Part shown: one piece after another, positions 1-7,395 of the stretch
How the letters are laid out: each line of letters starts with the position of its first letter
How positions within the stretch are numbered: position 1 is the stretch's first letter
Assembly (NCBI RefSeq): GCF_008974245.1
Contig: NZ_BBZI01000009.1
Location: forward strand, 538,656-602,655
Origin: Streptomyces abyssomicinicus
GTDB taxonomy: Bacteria > Actinomycetota > Actinomycetes > Streptomycetales > Streptomycetaceae
Length of the DNA stretch: 64,000 nucleotides
Direction of reading: 5' to 3'
Notes under the pieces: model-generated
Seen by the model: the letters and a program-made list of their open reading frames with translations, nothing else
Told to the model about the DNA's origin: nothing
Databases searched by the model: none
Translations under genes and position numbers: made by a program

Positions 1-1
1 C

Positions 2-376
2 GGCGTCGGCGCCGGTCTGCTGTCCCTGCCCGGCTACTGGGGCGGGTTCGTGCCGTGGGAGATGAACCGGGCCGACGCCCAGGCGCGCGGCGTCTGGGCG
101 TCGGCCCTCGGGGTCGGCGTGCTGGGCATCCTGGCCGAGGACGACCTTGCGCCGCAGCCGTGCCGCGATCCTCTCGGTGCCCGGCGCTGCGGTGGCCGCC
201 GCGCTGGCGCCGGCGGCCGGTGGCGACGCGGTGCGCTGGTCGTCCGGTCCCGCCCTGGGGCTCGGGCGATGCTGCTCGGCCTGCTGATCGCGGGGGCGTC
301 GGGCCTGTGGCTGTCCCGTGACCGGCGGACGGCGCCGGTCACGGGGCGAGCGGTGTGGACGGTGTGGGCGGGGTGA
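2..376 (+). pseudogene. C-terminal fragment of a probable membrane protein, frame disturbed
   Basis: The gene enters from the left edge, so only its end is visible. The frame starting at base 2 stays open to a TGA at 374-376. Its first ~45 codons and its last ~35 codons have G/C third positions and hydrophobic Gly/Leu/Ala stretches typical of membrane proteins. Between about 145 and 265 the third positions in that frame become T/A-rich, while another frame shows normal Streptomyces codon bias and reads an Ala-rich segment beginning LRRSRAAILSVPG. This suggests two compensating indels, either real or sequencing errors. I do not recognise the family. Its terminal hydrophobic segment (AMLLGLLIAGASGLWL) is followed by basic residues. 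Confidence 0.4.
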
Positions 377-404
377 GCGGTTCGGACGGTACGGGCGGTG
401 CCGG

Positions 405-1850
405 TCAGGCGGAGAACCGGGTGCCGAGGTCGCCGTAGGACAGGCCGAGGGAGCCCACCGTGTACGACTTCGAGCCGGTGCCGGTGATGCCGGTGGCGGA
501 GCCCTTCAGCAGGTGCGCCATGCCGAGGGTCTCGCCCGCCCAGTCGTCCGTGCCCACCATCAGGTCGGCGCGCCCGTCGCGGGTGTAGTCGGTGAGCTTG
601 AGGTCGACGCCGAAGTTGTCGTCGGTCTCGATCGAGCCCGCCACGCCGGAGGTGCTCTGGTCGTACGCCTTCGCACCGGTGCCGGAGAGGCCGCCGGCCC
701 GGCCGAGCAGCACCGTGACCGCGCCGCCGTCCCGCTTGTCCGCCAGGTCCTCCCCGGGGGTTCCGACCGCGAGGTCGGCGTACCCGTCGCCGTTGACGTC
801 CCCGGCCGTCACCGCGTAGCCGAACAGGTCGTCGCTCTCCCTGGCGCCCGGCAGGCCCGCCGTGTCCTGGGTGAACTTCACCGGCTTGCGCGCGGTGTCC
901 GGGCCGCTCGAGCCGCCGTACCGCACGGCCACGTATCCGGCGTTGTCGTCGTTGGTCTCGCCGCCCCGGCCGACGGCCAGGTCGCCGAAGCCGTCCTTGT
1001 CGAAGTCGCCGATCGCGGCGCTGATGGGGCCGGGACCGTGTTCCGGGCTGGCGTCGGGGATCGCGACCGAGGCCGCGCGGGTGGCGAAGCCGCTGCCGCC
1101 GCGGTGGTAGAAGGCCCGCAGGTTGATGTCGGAGGCGGTGAGGTCCATGCCCACGACGTACAGGTCGGTGGCGCCGTCGGAGTTCACCGCGCCGGCCGCC
1201 AGCCGCCAGGCGTGCAAGTAGCCGTAGCTCCCGCCCAGCGACTGGAAGCCGCCGTGCCCGCCGGCCCGGGTGAACGGGCCCTTGAGCAGGACGACGCCCG
1301 CCGTGCTGCTGCTGGTCGCGGCCAGGTCGGCGTCACCGTCGCCGTCGAAGTCGCCGGTCACCACCTGCTCGCCGAAGGAGTCACCGGAGTTCGCGTACTC
1401 CGGGGCGATCGGCGAGTGGAGGACGGTGCCGGAGCCGAGGCCGCCGGAGCCGCCCCAGACGACGGTGAGGCCGCCGGCCAGCTCCACATCGCCGACCTTC
1501 TCGCCCGGCGACGCGACCACCAGGTCCGCGTAGCCGTCCCGGTCGAGGTCGGCGGTGGTGACGCTGTCGCCCCAGCCGTCCCCCGCCTCCACGGCGCCGG
1601 GGATGCCGGCCGACGCCTGGTGGATCGTCTGGACCCGGGTGCCCGGGCCCGTCGAGGTGCCGTAGACGACCGTGACCCGGCTGTCCTGGCCGTAGGAGCC
1701 GCCGGCCAGGACCAGGTCCCGGTAACCGTCACCGTTGAAGTCGTCGGCCAGCTTGGCGGGTGCCGCCGCGGCGGGGGCGGAGACGAGCAACGGGCCGGTG
1801 AGTGCCGCGGCGACGACTGTCACGGCGACGGCGGTGCGGGTGGGGCGCAA
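405..1850 (-). CDS. Secreted FG-GAP (integrin alpha-like) repeat protein
   Basis: The product is about 481 aa and probably secreted. I place the start at a TTG at 1850 because GAGGAG lies 5 bases upstream and translation then begins directly with a signal peptide: RPTR, a hydrophobic core and an Ala-rich cleavage region near residue 30. The mature part has at least seven calcium-binding-type loops of the form DxNxDGxxDL or DxDxDGxxDL (DDFNGDGYRDL, ADLDRDGYADL, GDFDGDGDADL, GDFDKDGFGDL, GDVNGDGYADL and two degenerate ones), each followed by a VxxGxxG strand. That is the FG-GAP/VCBS beta-propeller pattern. Such proteins are usually extracellular and their ligands are mostly unknown. The in-frame extension to 2048 would lack a signal peptide and run into the neighbouring gene, so I reject it. 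Confidence 0.87.
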   Translation of the reverse strand: MRPTRTAVAVTVVAAALTGPLLVSAPAAAAPAKLADDFNGDGYRDLVLAGGSYGQDSRVTVVYGTSTGPGTRVQTIHQASAGIPGAVEAGDGWGDSVTTADLDRDGYADLVVASPGEKVGDVELAGGLTVVWGGSGGLGSGTVLHSPIAPEYANSGDSFGEQVVTGDFDGDGDADLAATSSSTAGVVLLKGPFTRAGGHGGFQSLGGSYGYLHAWRLAAGAVNSDGATDLYVVGMDLTASDINLRAFYHRGGSGFATRAASVAIPDASPEHGPGPISAAIGDFDKDGFGDLAVGRGGETNDDNAGYVAVRYGGSSGPDTARKPVKFTQDTAGLPGARESDDLFGYAVTAGDVNGDGYADLAVGTPGEDLADKRDGGAVTVLLGRAGGLSGTGAKAYDQSTSGVAGSIETDDNFGVDLKLTDYTRDGRADLMVGTDDWAGETLGMAHLLKGSATGITGTGSKSYTVGSLGLSYGDLGTRFSA

Positions 1851-1943
1851 AGGGGCTCCTCTGTCTGTGGGGGCGCGTGTGGTGCGTTCCGGCTGTTCGA
1901 CACGCGCCCTCACCCGATGGTTGTAGAGGATGCCCAGCTCATC

Positions 1944-1983
1944 GGGCACCCGGGCACCCGGGCACCCGGGCACCCGGGCACCC
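1944..1983. repeat. 8-bp tandem repeat, five copies
   Basis: Five perfect head-to-tail copies of GGGCACCC lie between the start of the FG-GAP gene and the end of the AraC-type gene. Each unit pairs with its neighbour, so the transcript could fold. No function is known. Confidence 0.9.
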
Positions 1984-2023
1984 GGTCCCTCGGCCGCCCG
2001 GTCCCCCGGCCGCCGCCGGTCCG

Positions 2024-2893
2024 TCAGGCGGGCTCGACCGGCATCCACAGCTCACAGGTGGCGGTGGAGAAGTCGTCCGCCCGCTCCAGGACGGCGACGA
2101 TCGAGGGCCCCGGCCGCAGCCGCCAGGGGTTGGACGGGAACCAGTCGGTCGCGGTGGCCGCCCAGGTCTCCTGGAGCGCCTGCGGATACGGCCCGGAGCT
2201 GCGGAAGACCACCCACCGGCCGCCCGGCACCTCGATGACGTCGAGGTCGTCCGGGACGTCCGTGCCCTCGGGGACGGCGACCCCGTGCAGGTAGGTCAGC
2301 TCGCTGCCTTCCGCGGCGTCGGGGGAGACGTCGTCGGTGACCTGCAGCAGGCCCTCCGGCTCGGTGGCGGAGAGGGCCTTCAGACGGCCGTGCTCCTCCA
2401 TCGGCAGCGAGGCGATGTGGCGCTGGATGTGCGGGTTGACGCCCTGGTGGATGAGTGGGACCCGGGCGGCGTGGCCGACCAGCCGGAACGCGGGGCGGTC
2501 GGTGAGGCGGGTGTCCATGGGGGTGCTCCCTTCGACGGTCAGGCGGAACCTGAGCTGCGGTTGTGTACGAAGGGGGCCTCCGTCGCGGCGTACCTCACCG
2601 GGGGCTGCGCCGTGCACCGCCCGGAACGCCCGGCCGAACGCCTCGGTCGAGCCGTACCCGTGCCGGACGGCGATGCCCAGCAGGTCGCCCTCGCCCCGGA
2701 CGACGTCGGCCGCGGCGACCGTCATGCGGCGCCGCCGCACGTACTCCGACAGCGGCATTCCGGCCAGCGACGAGAACATCCGCCGCAGGTGGTAGCCGGT
2801 GGTGCCGAGCCGCCGGGCCAGTGCGTCGACGTCGAGTTCGTCCGCGAGGTGCTCCTCGACCAGGTCGACCAGCTTGTTGAGTGCCGAGATCAC
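2024..2893 (-). CDS. AraC-family regulator with GyrI-like effector domain
   Basis: This 289-aa transcriptional regulator has an N-terminal AraC/XylS DNA-binding domain at about residues 5-105. Two helix-turn-helix units are visible, around LDVDALARRLGTTGYHLRRM and GDLLGIAVRHGYGSTEAFGR. A C-terminal GyrI-like small-molecule-binding domain covers about 130-289 and ends in CELWMPVEPA. This architecture is that of the Rob/SoxS-like regulators that sense hydrophobic ligands. The start is the GTG at 2893, preceded by AAGGAGG four bases upstream. It runs the same way as the FG-GAP gene. Its target and ligand are not visible from the sequence. Confidence 0.9.
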   Translation of the reverse strand: MISALNKLVDLVEEHLADELDVDALARRLGTTGYHLRRMFSSLAGMPLSEYVRRRRMTVAAADVVRGEGDLLGIAVRHGYGSTEAFGRAFRAVHGAAPGEVRRDGGPLRTQPQLRFRLTVEGSTPMDTRLTDRPAFRLVGHAARVPLIHQGVNPHIQRHIASLPMEEHGRLKALSATEPEGLLQVTDDVSPDAAEGSELTYLHGVAVPEGTDVPDDLDVIEVPGGRWVVFRSSGPYPQALQETWAATATDWFPSNPWRLRPGPSIVAVLERADDFSTATCELWMPVEPA

Positions 2894-3020
2894 GAGGCCT
2901 CCTTCCGCCTACGACCCTCGCAGGGGCCGCGCCTCCCGCACCCGATCGCTGCGGTCCGATCCGATCATCCGCCCCTCGACCCGCCTGCCGCCTGCCGCCC
3001 TCCGTCTGCCGGCTCCGCCC

Positions 3021-3055
3021 GCTGCCCGCTGCCCGCTGCCCGCTGCCCGCTGCCC
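3021..3055. repeat. 7-bp tandem repeat, five copies
   Basis: Five perfect copies of GCTGCCC lie in the gap between the AraC-type gene and the FMN reductase gene, followed by degenerate CCTCCCGC units. No function is visible. Confidence 0.9.
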
Positions 3056-3101
3056 TCCGCCTCCCGCCTCCCGCCACGGGCCGTGCGGCCCTTCCCGCGT
3101 C

Positions 3102-3713
3102 TCAGGCCGGATAGGGAACGGCGTCGCGCGCCGACCGCAGCGCGTGCGCCCACCACCGGAGCTGGTCGAGCATGGTCCTGGCGTGGCCGGGGGTCTCGGG
3201 GTCGAGCGGGCGGCCGTCCCGCCAGGCCGTGAAGTAGGAGGGGAAGACGAGTCCGTCGCGGACGGTCACCGCGTGCAGCTCGGCGAACACGTTCTCCAGG
3301 TGCTGGACGGCGTGCCGGCCACCCGCCACGCCTCCGTAGCTGACGAAGGCCACGGGCTTGGCCGTCCACTGGGTGAAGTGCCAGTCGACGGCAGCCTTCA
3401 GCGACGCGGGATAGCTGTGGTTGTACTCGGGTGTGACGACGACGAACGCGTCCGCGCTCTCCAGGGCGGCGGTCAGCGGCGCCATCCCGGCCGGGCGGGG
3501 GTAGGACGCCCCGGCGGACCTCGGCGACTCCGCGGGGAGCGCCAGGGGGAGGTCGACGTCGGCCAGGTCGACGGTCTCCACCTCGAAACCTCCGTGGACA
3601 CGGGCCTGTTCGGCGACCCACGAGGCCACGACCGGACCGAACCGGCCCTCCCGGACGCTTCCGACGACGACCACCAGCTTGTGCTTCTGCGTGTTCTCCA
3701 TGCCGCTCACCAT
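3102..3713 (-). CDS. NADPH-dependent FMN reductase family protein
   Basis: This ~200-aa flavodoxin-like oxidoreductase reduces FMN or an FMN-bound substrate with NAD(P)H in the cytoplasm. The N-terminal phosphate-binding loop VVVGSVREGRFGPVVASWV (about residues 15-33) and the flavin-contact segment TPEYNHSYPASLKAAVDWH (about 95-113) are the family signatures. The length is typical. The start is uncertain: ATG at 3713, or the in-frame ATG at 3701, which has GGTGAG four bases upstream and is the better ribosome-binding context. The gene is divergent from the XRE regulator at 3815 and shares a ~100-bp control region with it, so it may be that regulator's target. Confidence 0.9.
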   Translation of the reverse strand: MVSGMENTQKHKLVVVVGSVREGRFGPVVASWVAEQARVHGGFEVETVDLADVDLPLALPAESPRSAGASYPRPAGMAPLTAALESADAFVVVTPEYNHSYPASLKAAVDWHFTQWTAKPVAFVSYGGVAGGRHAVQHLENVFAELHAVTVRDGLVFPSYFTAWRDGRPLDPETPGHARTMLDQLRWWAHALRSARDAVPYPA

Positions 3714-3801
3714 CGGCCCGTCGCCGGGGCCGAGCCAGACCGTGCCCAGGCTGGCCCCTGCAGGGCCACCTTCGGCACTCCCCGGCCGGCGCTGCGCGTC
3801 C

Positions 3802-3807
3802 TAGGCT
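3802..3807 (+). promoter_or_regulatory. -10 element of a probable leaderless XRE-gene transcript
   Basis: TAGGCT lies 7 bases before the ATG at 3815 with no ribosome-binding site between. This spacing would make the ATG the transcription start. Confidence 0.5.
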
Positions 3808-3814
3808 CCTCGGC

Positions 3815-4651
3815 ATGGGGACACCGTTGGGGGACTTCGTCCGCGCCAAACGCGACAGCATCCAGCCGGAGTCGCTGGGGCTGCCCGACCACGGGCGCCG
3901 GCGGTCGCCCGGCCTGCGCCGTTCGGACCTGGCGGCGCGGGCCGGCATCAGCGTCGAGTACCTCACCCGGCTCGAGCAGGGGCGTGACCGCAACCCCTCG
4001 CCCGCGGTGGTGCACGCACTGGCCGACGCGCTCAGCCTCGACCTGGCGGAGCGTGAGCACCTGCGCTACCTCACCAAGATCACCGGAGGGGAGTGCTCCG
4101 CCCGGTCCCGTCCCGCGCCACCGGCCCGCACGGTCCGGCCGGCCGTCCTGGAGACGCTCCGTCTGCTCGAACCCGGGATCGCCGCGGTGGCCAACCGGCT
4201 GGGCGACGTCCTCGCCCACACCACCGGCTACCGGGCCGTCCTGGGCGCCGGCGGACTGCTGGACGCCGACGAGCCCAACCTGACCCGGTACGTCTTTACC
4301 GACCCGCGCGCGAGGACCTTCTTCGCCGACTGGGACGGCGTCGCCGACGAGCAGGCCTTCGACCTGTGGTTCGGGCCGTCCGTCGAGAGCGCCGAGTGGT
4401 TCGGCGCGGAACTCGCTCCCCTCGCCGGGGCGGAGTTCACCCGGCGCCTGAACCGCCACCTGGTCCCCGCACGCGGTGTCCTCCGTCTCCACCACCCGTC
4501 GGGGCAGGAGCTGCGGTTCACCCGCGAGACGCTCGAACTGTCCGCCGAAGCCCAGCAGTTGCTCGTCTACCTGCCCGCGGACGAGGCCACCGCCACCGGC
4601 GTCGACCGGCTGCTGCGCGAGAGCCCGCGCCGGCTCAGGGCACTGCCCTGA
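3815..4651 (+). CDS. XRE-family regulator with MmyB-like ligand-binding domain
   Basis: This 278-aa transcription factor has an N-terminal Cro/C1-type helix-turn-helix at about residues 30-85. The recognition region is LAARAGISVEYLTRLEQGR, followed by the family's typical PSPAVVHALADALSL. A C-terminal MmyB-like (PAS-related) ligand-binding domain follows at about 105-270, including LLEPGIAAVANRLGDVLAHT and the LWFGPSVESAEWF segment. In Streptomyces, genes of this class usually sit divergent to an oxidoreductase they control. Here the divergent FMN reductase fits that pattern, but the link is inference. No Shine-Dalgarno sequence precedes the ATG. Confidence 0.9.
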   Translation: MGTPLGDFVRAKRDSIQPESLGLPDHGRRRSPGLRRSDLAARAGISVEYLTRLEQGRDRNPSPAVVHALADALSLDLAEREHLRYLTKITGGECSARSRPAPPARTVRPAVLETLRLLEPGIAAVANRLGDVLAHTTGYRAVLGAGGLLDADEPNLTRYVFTDPRARTFFADWDGVADEQAFDLWFGPSVESAEWFGAELAPLAGAEFTRRLNRHLVPARGVLRLHHPSGQELRFTRETLELSAEAQQLLVYLPADEATATGVDRLLRESPRRLRALP

Positions 4652-4665
4652 CCACCCCGCGGCAC

Positions 4666-4703
4666 GTCGAAGGGCCCCGCTGCAAGCAGCGGGGCCCTTC
4701 GAC
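4666..4703 (+). terminator. Long hairpin terminator after the XRE gene
   Basis: Perfect inverted repeat with 18-base arms around AA (GTCGAAGGGCCCCGCTGC in the left arm), 14 bases past the stop codon. There is no U-tract, as is common in Streptomyces. Confidence 0.8.
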
Positions 4704-4724
4704 ATCGTGCCCGGTGAGGCACTG

Positions 4725-4779
4725 GCGGAGGATACGAGATTCGAACTCGTGAGGGGTTGCCCCCAACACGCTTTCCAAG
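4725..4779 (-). repeat. Left attachment-site copy: 3' half of tRNA-Ser
   Basis: These 55 bases are identical to 7396-7450, which contains the 3' end, T-arm, variable arm and anticodon loop of the intact tRNA-Ser(GGA). Identity stops abruptly just beyond the anticodon loop (CTTTCCAAG). The remaining 5' half of the tRNA is absent, so this copy cannot be a functional tRNA. The arrangement is the classic mark of tyrosine-recombinase integration into a tRNA gene: the intact tRNA at one end and a displaced 3' fragment at the other. Confidence 0.88.
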
Positions 4780-4871
4780 TGTTCGTCCGATGGTCCAGGG
4801 GAGGCCGTGGGCGTTCCGACCTGCGGGGGAGACTTCACTGCGACCTCGTCCGGACGGGCGCGGACGGGGCC

Positions 4872-4894
4872 GAATGAGACCAGAAGCGAGACCA
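4872..4894. repeat. Inner 23-bp repeat near left att site
   Basis: The segment contains two GAGACCA units spaced 12 bases apart (GAATGAGACCAGAA followed by GCGAGACCA). It matches 7308-7330 at 21 of 23 positions, in the same orientation. Its place just inside the attachment repeat suggests an arm-type integrase-binding site; this is inference. Confidence 0.6.
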
Positions 4895-4904
4895 AGGCCC
4901 CTGC

Positions 4905-5330
4905 TCAGACCTTCTTGACGACGATGGTGTCCGGGACCAGCCGCTCCAAGTCGTCCGTGTCCGAGGTGAAGACGGTGACCTGCCCTTTCTGCTGCCGCGC
5001 GATGACAGCGAGAACCGCATCGATCGCGTACTTGTGGCCGTGCAGCTTGGCGTCGGCGAGGAGTCTGCGTGCCTGGCGGGCCTCGTCCTTGCCCACGTCG
5101 GCGACGGTGAGCCGGGAGAGGACCCAGTCCCAGCGCTGTTCGGTGACGCGCCCGTCATGGGCTTCGACCAGCGTCAACGGCGACGTCACCACCTCTGCCT
5201 CTCCGCCGGCAGCGAGGTCGAGCCAGGCGATCATCCTGCGATCGCCACGCACGGCCAAGGACAGCGCCTCGGAGTCCAGGACGAAGACGCGTGGCTGTTG
5301 CTGCTTGCTCGCCTTGTTTAGTTTGCTCAC
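4905..5330 (-). CDS. PIN-domain toxin, VapC-like
   Basis: This 141-aa protein resembles the PIN ribonuclease fold. VFVLDSEALS (about residues 15-24) supplies the first acidic residue, LTLVEAHDGR the second, KYAIDAVLAV the third, and VTVFTSDTDDLERL the C-terminal acidic cluster. VapC-type toxins cleave tRNA or rRNA when freed from their antitoxin. The GTG start at 5330 overlaps the stop of the upstream antitoxin gene by four bases (GTGA), so the two are translationally coupled. The N-terminus (SKLNKASKQQQPR) is a short basic tail. It lies within the tRNA-Ser island, where it could stabilise the island. Confidence 0.8.
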   Translation of the reverse strand: MSKLNKASKQQQPRVFVLDSEALSLAVRGDRRMIAWLDLAAGGEAEVVTSPLTLVEAHDGRVTEQRWDWVLSRLTVADVGKDEARQARRLLADAKLHGHKYAIDAVLAVIARQQKGQVTVFTSDTDDLERLVPDTIVVKKV

Positions 5331-5602
5331 GCGGCCTCTCCGGACCGGTGCCCGGCGCCGTGGCGCCGTAGGTGCTCGGCGTCGAGGTCATCGAGCTCCG
5401 CAAGGGCGGCGGCGCGCTCGTCCTCGGTGACGGGACCGTGCTCTTCCTGGAGCCAGTCGGCCAATTCCCTCAGCCGGTCGCGATCGCGCTTGAACCGCAG
5501 GGCCTCGGCGACGTAGGCGGACAGGCCCCGCTCCGATGCTTCGCTGCGGATCTCGTCGAGGAGGTCCTCGGGGATGGTGACGGTCACCTTCTTGGTAGCC
5601 AT
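5327..5602 (-). CDS. Ribbon-helix-helix antitoxin paired with the PIN toxin
   Basis: This 91-aa protein begins MATKKVTVTIPEDLLDEIR, the beta-strand and first helix of a CopG/ParD-type DNA-binding domain. GLSAYVAEALRFKRDRDRLR follows. The acidic C-terminal tail (about residues 45-80) is the expected toxin-wrapping part. An in-frame ATG also exists at 5614; I chose 5602 because the domain begins directly there. Such antitoxins usually repress their own operon. The segment just upstream, on the coding strand, is the likely operator. Confidence 0.82.
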   Translation of the reverse strand: MATKKVTVTIPEDLLDEIRSEASERGLSAYVAEALRFKRDRDRLRELADWLQEEHGPVTEDERAAALAELDDLDAEHLRRHGAGHRSGEAA

Positions 5603-5683
5603 ACTTGACACCATACTCCGGGTGCTCGTCCCCGTACCGGTGAGTTTCTGGTGTGCTCCTCAGCTCCGAGTGGCCGCGGCTTG

Positions 5684-6499
5684 TCAACCGGCCTCCTTGA
5701 TCACCTCGATCAAGACCTGCTCTCCGACATCTGCGGGGCGGAGGGACTCGGCCAGATGAGTGGTGAGCCATGCAGCGGCTTCGAGGGACCACTCGGTCAG
5801 GCGCATACGGCAGGTCAGGGCAGGCTCAAGCCCATACGTACGGGCACGCGAGCAGGCTGCCGGTGTGAGACCGGCACCGGTTGTCCGGGGTGCCACGCCG
5901 AGCAGGGCCTGTGACCCGCTCGGTGCCCATTCCCTGATCGCCGACAGTGCGCCGGGGCCCGCGCCGGGGTCCTGAAGAGCCAGACTGACGGTGAGGTCGG
6001 ACTCCGCGCTGGGATCCGCGAGGGCCAGGATGTCCGCGTGCAGAAGCGTGCCGCAGCCGGGGCCGGCGGGGTGCGATGCGCCGCTCCCCAGCGGGGCGAG
6101 AACCAGGAGCCCGGTCGGGACGGTGACGCCGAGCCTCTCAAGGGCACGCAGAAGGACGTCGGCCATGGGCACGATGGGCAGTGACTGGCCGGGCAACGAG
6201 TGCGCCGATGCCTGGAGCCAGGCCAGTTCGCTGGTTCCTGCCGAATTGGTGGGGGCGGCGTCACCGGCCTCGTGCTGCGCCCAGCGCTGCCCTTCAGGGG
6301 GTGCATGGTCGGAGCTCAGGGGAAACGACCAGCCGTAGGCCGCGGCTTGTTTGAACGCCAACGAATACAGATCTTCGGACGGTTCCGGCAGCCAGGGATG
6401 CGGCATGTGCCGGCCGTACAGAGCCACGAGCAACTCTTCGGACGGGGCCTCTGCCCGGTCATGGCCGGGGTGGTCCCGGCCCTCAGATTCCCGCGCCAC
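5684..6499 (-). CDS. Hypothetical island protein, 271 aa
   Basis: I do not recognise this protein. It begins with a GTG at 6499 that overlaps the end of the upstream secreted-protein gene by 17 bases, so the two probably form one transcript. It has a hydrophilic N-terminus (residues 1-25) and aromatic-rich early segments (LYGRHMPHPWLPEPSEDLYS). The central hydrophobic stretch (PTGLLVLAPLGSG) is not long enough for a clear membrane segment. The C-terminal half is Leu/Ala-rich and ends LIEVIKEAG. No signal peptide, cofactor motif or DNA-binding motif is evident. Codon use is weaker in G/C third positions than in the chromosomal genes around the island, which supports acquisition by transfer. 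Confidence 0.6.
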   Translation of the reverse strand: MARESEGRDHPGHDRAEAPSEELLVALYGRHMPHPWLPEPSEDLYSLAFKQAAAYGWSFPLSSDHAPPEGQRWAQHEAGDAAPTNSAGTSELAWLQASAHSLPGQSLPIVPMADVLLRALERLGVTVPTGLLVLAPLGSGASHPAGPGCGTLLHADILALADPSAESDLTVSLALQDPGAGPGALSAIREWAPSGSQALLGVAPRTTGAGLTPAACSRARTYGLEPALTCRMRLTEWSLEAAAWLTTHLAESLRPADVGEQVLIEVIKEAG

Positions 6500-6950
6500 A
6501 AGAGAGGTTCTGTGCCGCGGTGGTCAGTTTCCGTGATGAATCGGCTCCGCCGAGAACATCAACGTCGATCACGCTGCGCCATGCCGTGCGGGCGGCTCCT
6601 CGGCATGCCTTTCTGGCCGTTGCGCGCTTGCCGCTGCCACCACCTGACAACACCGCCTTCCTGCCCTTCGCCACCTGCTTCCACCCGCCGTGTGTGCTCT
6701 TGGCCTGGAGCCAGACCGCTACGACAGCCCTTACGCCGGGCTTTGCGGCGTGGCCGGACCTCCCCATCCACCAGCCATGGGCCGAAGCCTCGGGCAGCCC
6801 GGACGTGCGCGACACGTGGACATGGTCCGCCATGGTGGTGAACACGCCGGCGTCACTCACACCTGGCGGAGTCGAGGGCGGCGGGGTCGCTGCCACGGTG
6901 GCGGCCATTGCGGCCAAGGTCAGGGCGACTCCTGCGGCACGACAGTGCAT
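6483..6950 (-). CDS. Small secreted protein of unknown function
   Basis: This 155-aa protein begins with a short signal peptide (HCRAAGVALTLAAMAATVAA). I chose the ATG at 6950 because GGAG lies five bases upstream and the signal peptide then starts at the N-terminus. The mature part reads MADHVHVSRTSGLPEASAHG, then a basic middle region with VWLQ and a Gly/Ser turn (LSGGGSGKRATARKACRG). It ends TAWRSVIDVDVLGGADSSRK followed by QNLSCGAGI. The two cysteines in the second half could form a disulfide. I have seen similar small exported proteins in Streptomyces but know no function. It is the first gene of a pair with the 271-aa unknown protein. Confidence 0.65.
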   Translation of the reverse strand: MHCRAAGVALTLAAMAATVAATPPPSTPPGVSDAGVFTTMADHVHVSRTSGLPEASAHGWWMGRSGHAAKPGVRAVVAVWLQAKSTHGGWKQVAKGRKAVLSGGGSGKRATARKACRGAARTAWRSVIDVDVLGGADSSRKLTTAAQNLSCGAGI

Positions 6951-7307
6951 GGGCGCTCCGAACTCACAGTGGGACGACCACCGCATGGTGTCGGGCAGCC
7001 CGGCCCCATCTCAAGGCAGGACTGCGTTTCCCACCCGAGTGGCGCATCTGGCTGTCGGCAGCTCGCGCTGTCCAGTGGGCGCTCAGCCGGCGCCGGGGAC
7101 GCGAGCCCGCTCGTACTGGTCGCACTTCGCGCACCGTCAGTCGTCGATCGGTGCCGATCGGTGTCGAGCAGGCGCAGACGATCGTGCACGATGCTCCCTA
7201 CCGTCCTGCACGGCGGGAGGATCTATCCGGGCAAGGCGTTGCCGCCCTTGACTGGTGATGCTCCTCCAGGAGCGCGGGATGGGCGAAATGAGTTGAATGC
7301 CTGAACT

Positions 7308-7330
7308 GAATGAGACCAGAATTGAGACCA
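7308..7330. repeat. Inner 23-bp repeat near right att site
   Basis: This contains two GAGACCA units spaced 12 bases apart and differs from 4872-4894 at only two positions (TT in place of GC). It lies 65 bases from the right attachment repeat and is a candidate arm-type integrase-binding site. Confidence 0.6.
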
Positions 7331-7338
7331 GGGCACGC

Positions 7339-7375
7339 CGAAGCGCCGGACCGTGAATTACGGTCCGGCGCTTCG
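7339..7375 (-). terminator. Terminator of tRNA-Ser
   Basis: Perfect inverted repeat with 16-base arms (CGAAGCGCCGGACCGT) and a 5-base loop, 21 bases downstream of the tRNA-Ser 3' end on the minus strand. Confidence 0.75.
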
Positions 7376-7395
7376 TTTCGCCTGTTCAGGCGGCT

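Larger units (their letters stand above)
6951..7395. other. Non-coding right end of the island
   Basis: About 445 bases without a convincing gene; open frames here have no codon bias. The stretch holds the promoter region of the secreted-protein gene (minus strand), the inner 23-bp repeat and the terminator of tRNA-Ser. Confidence 0.6.

Noticed and set aside
4725..4779. Second tRNA-Ser gene
   Set aside because: Only the 3' part is present. Beyond the anticodon loop the sequence cannot form the anticodon stem, D-arm or acceptor stem.
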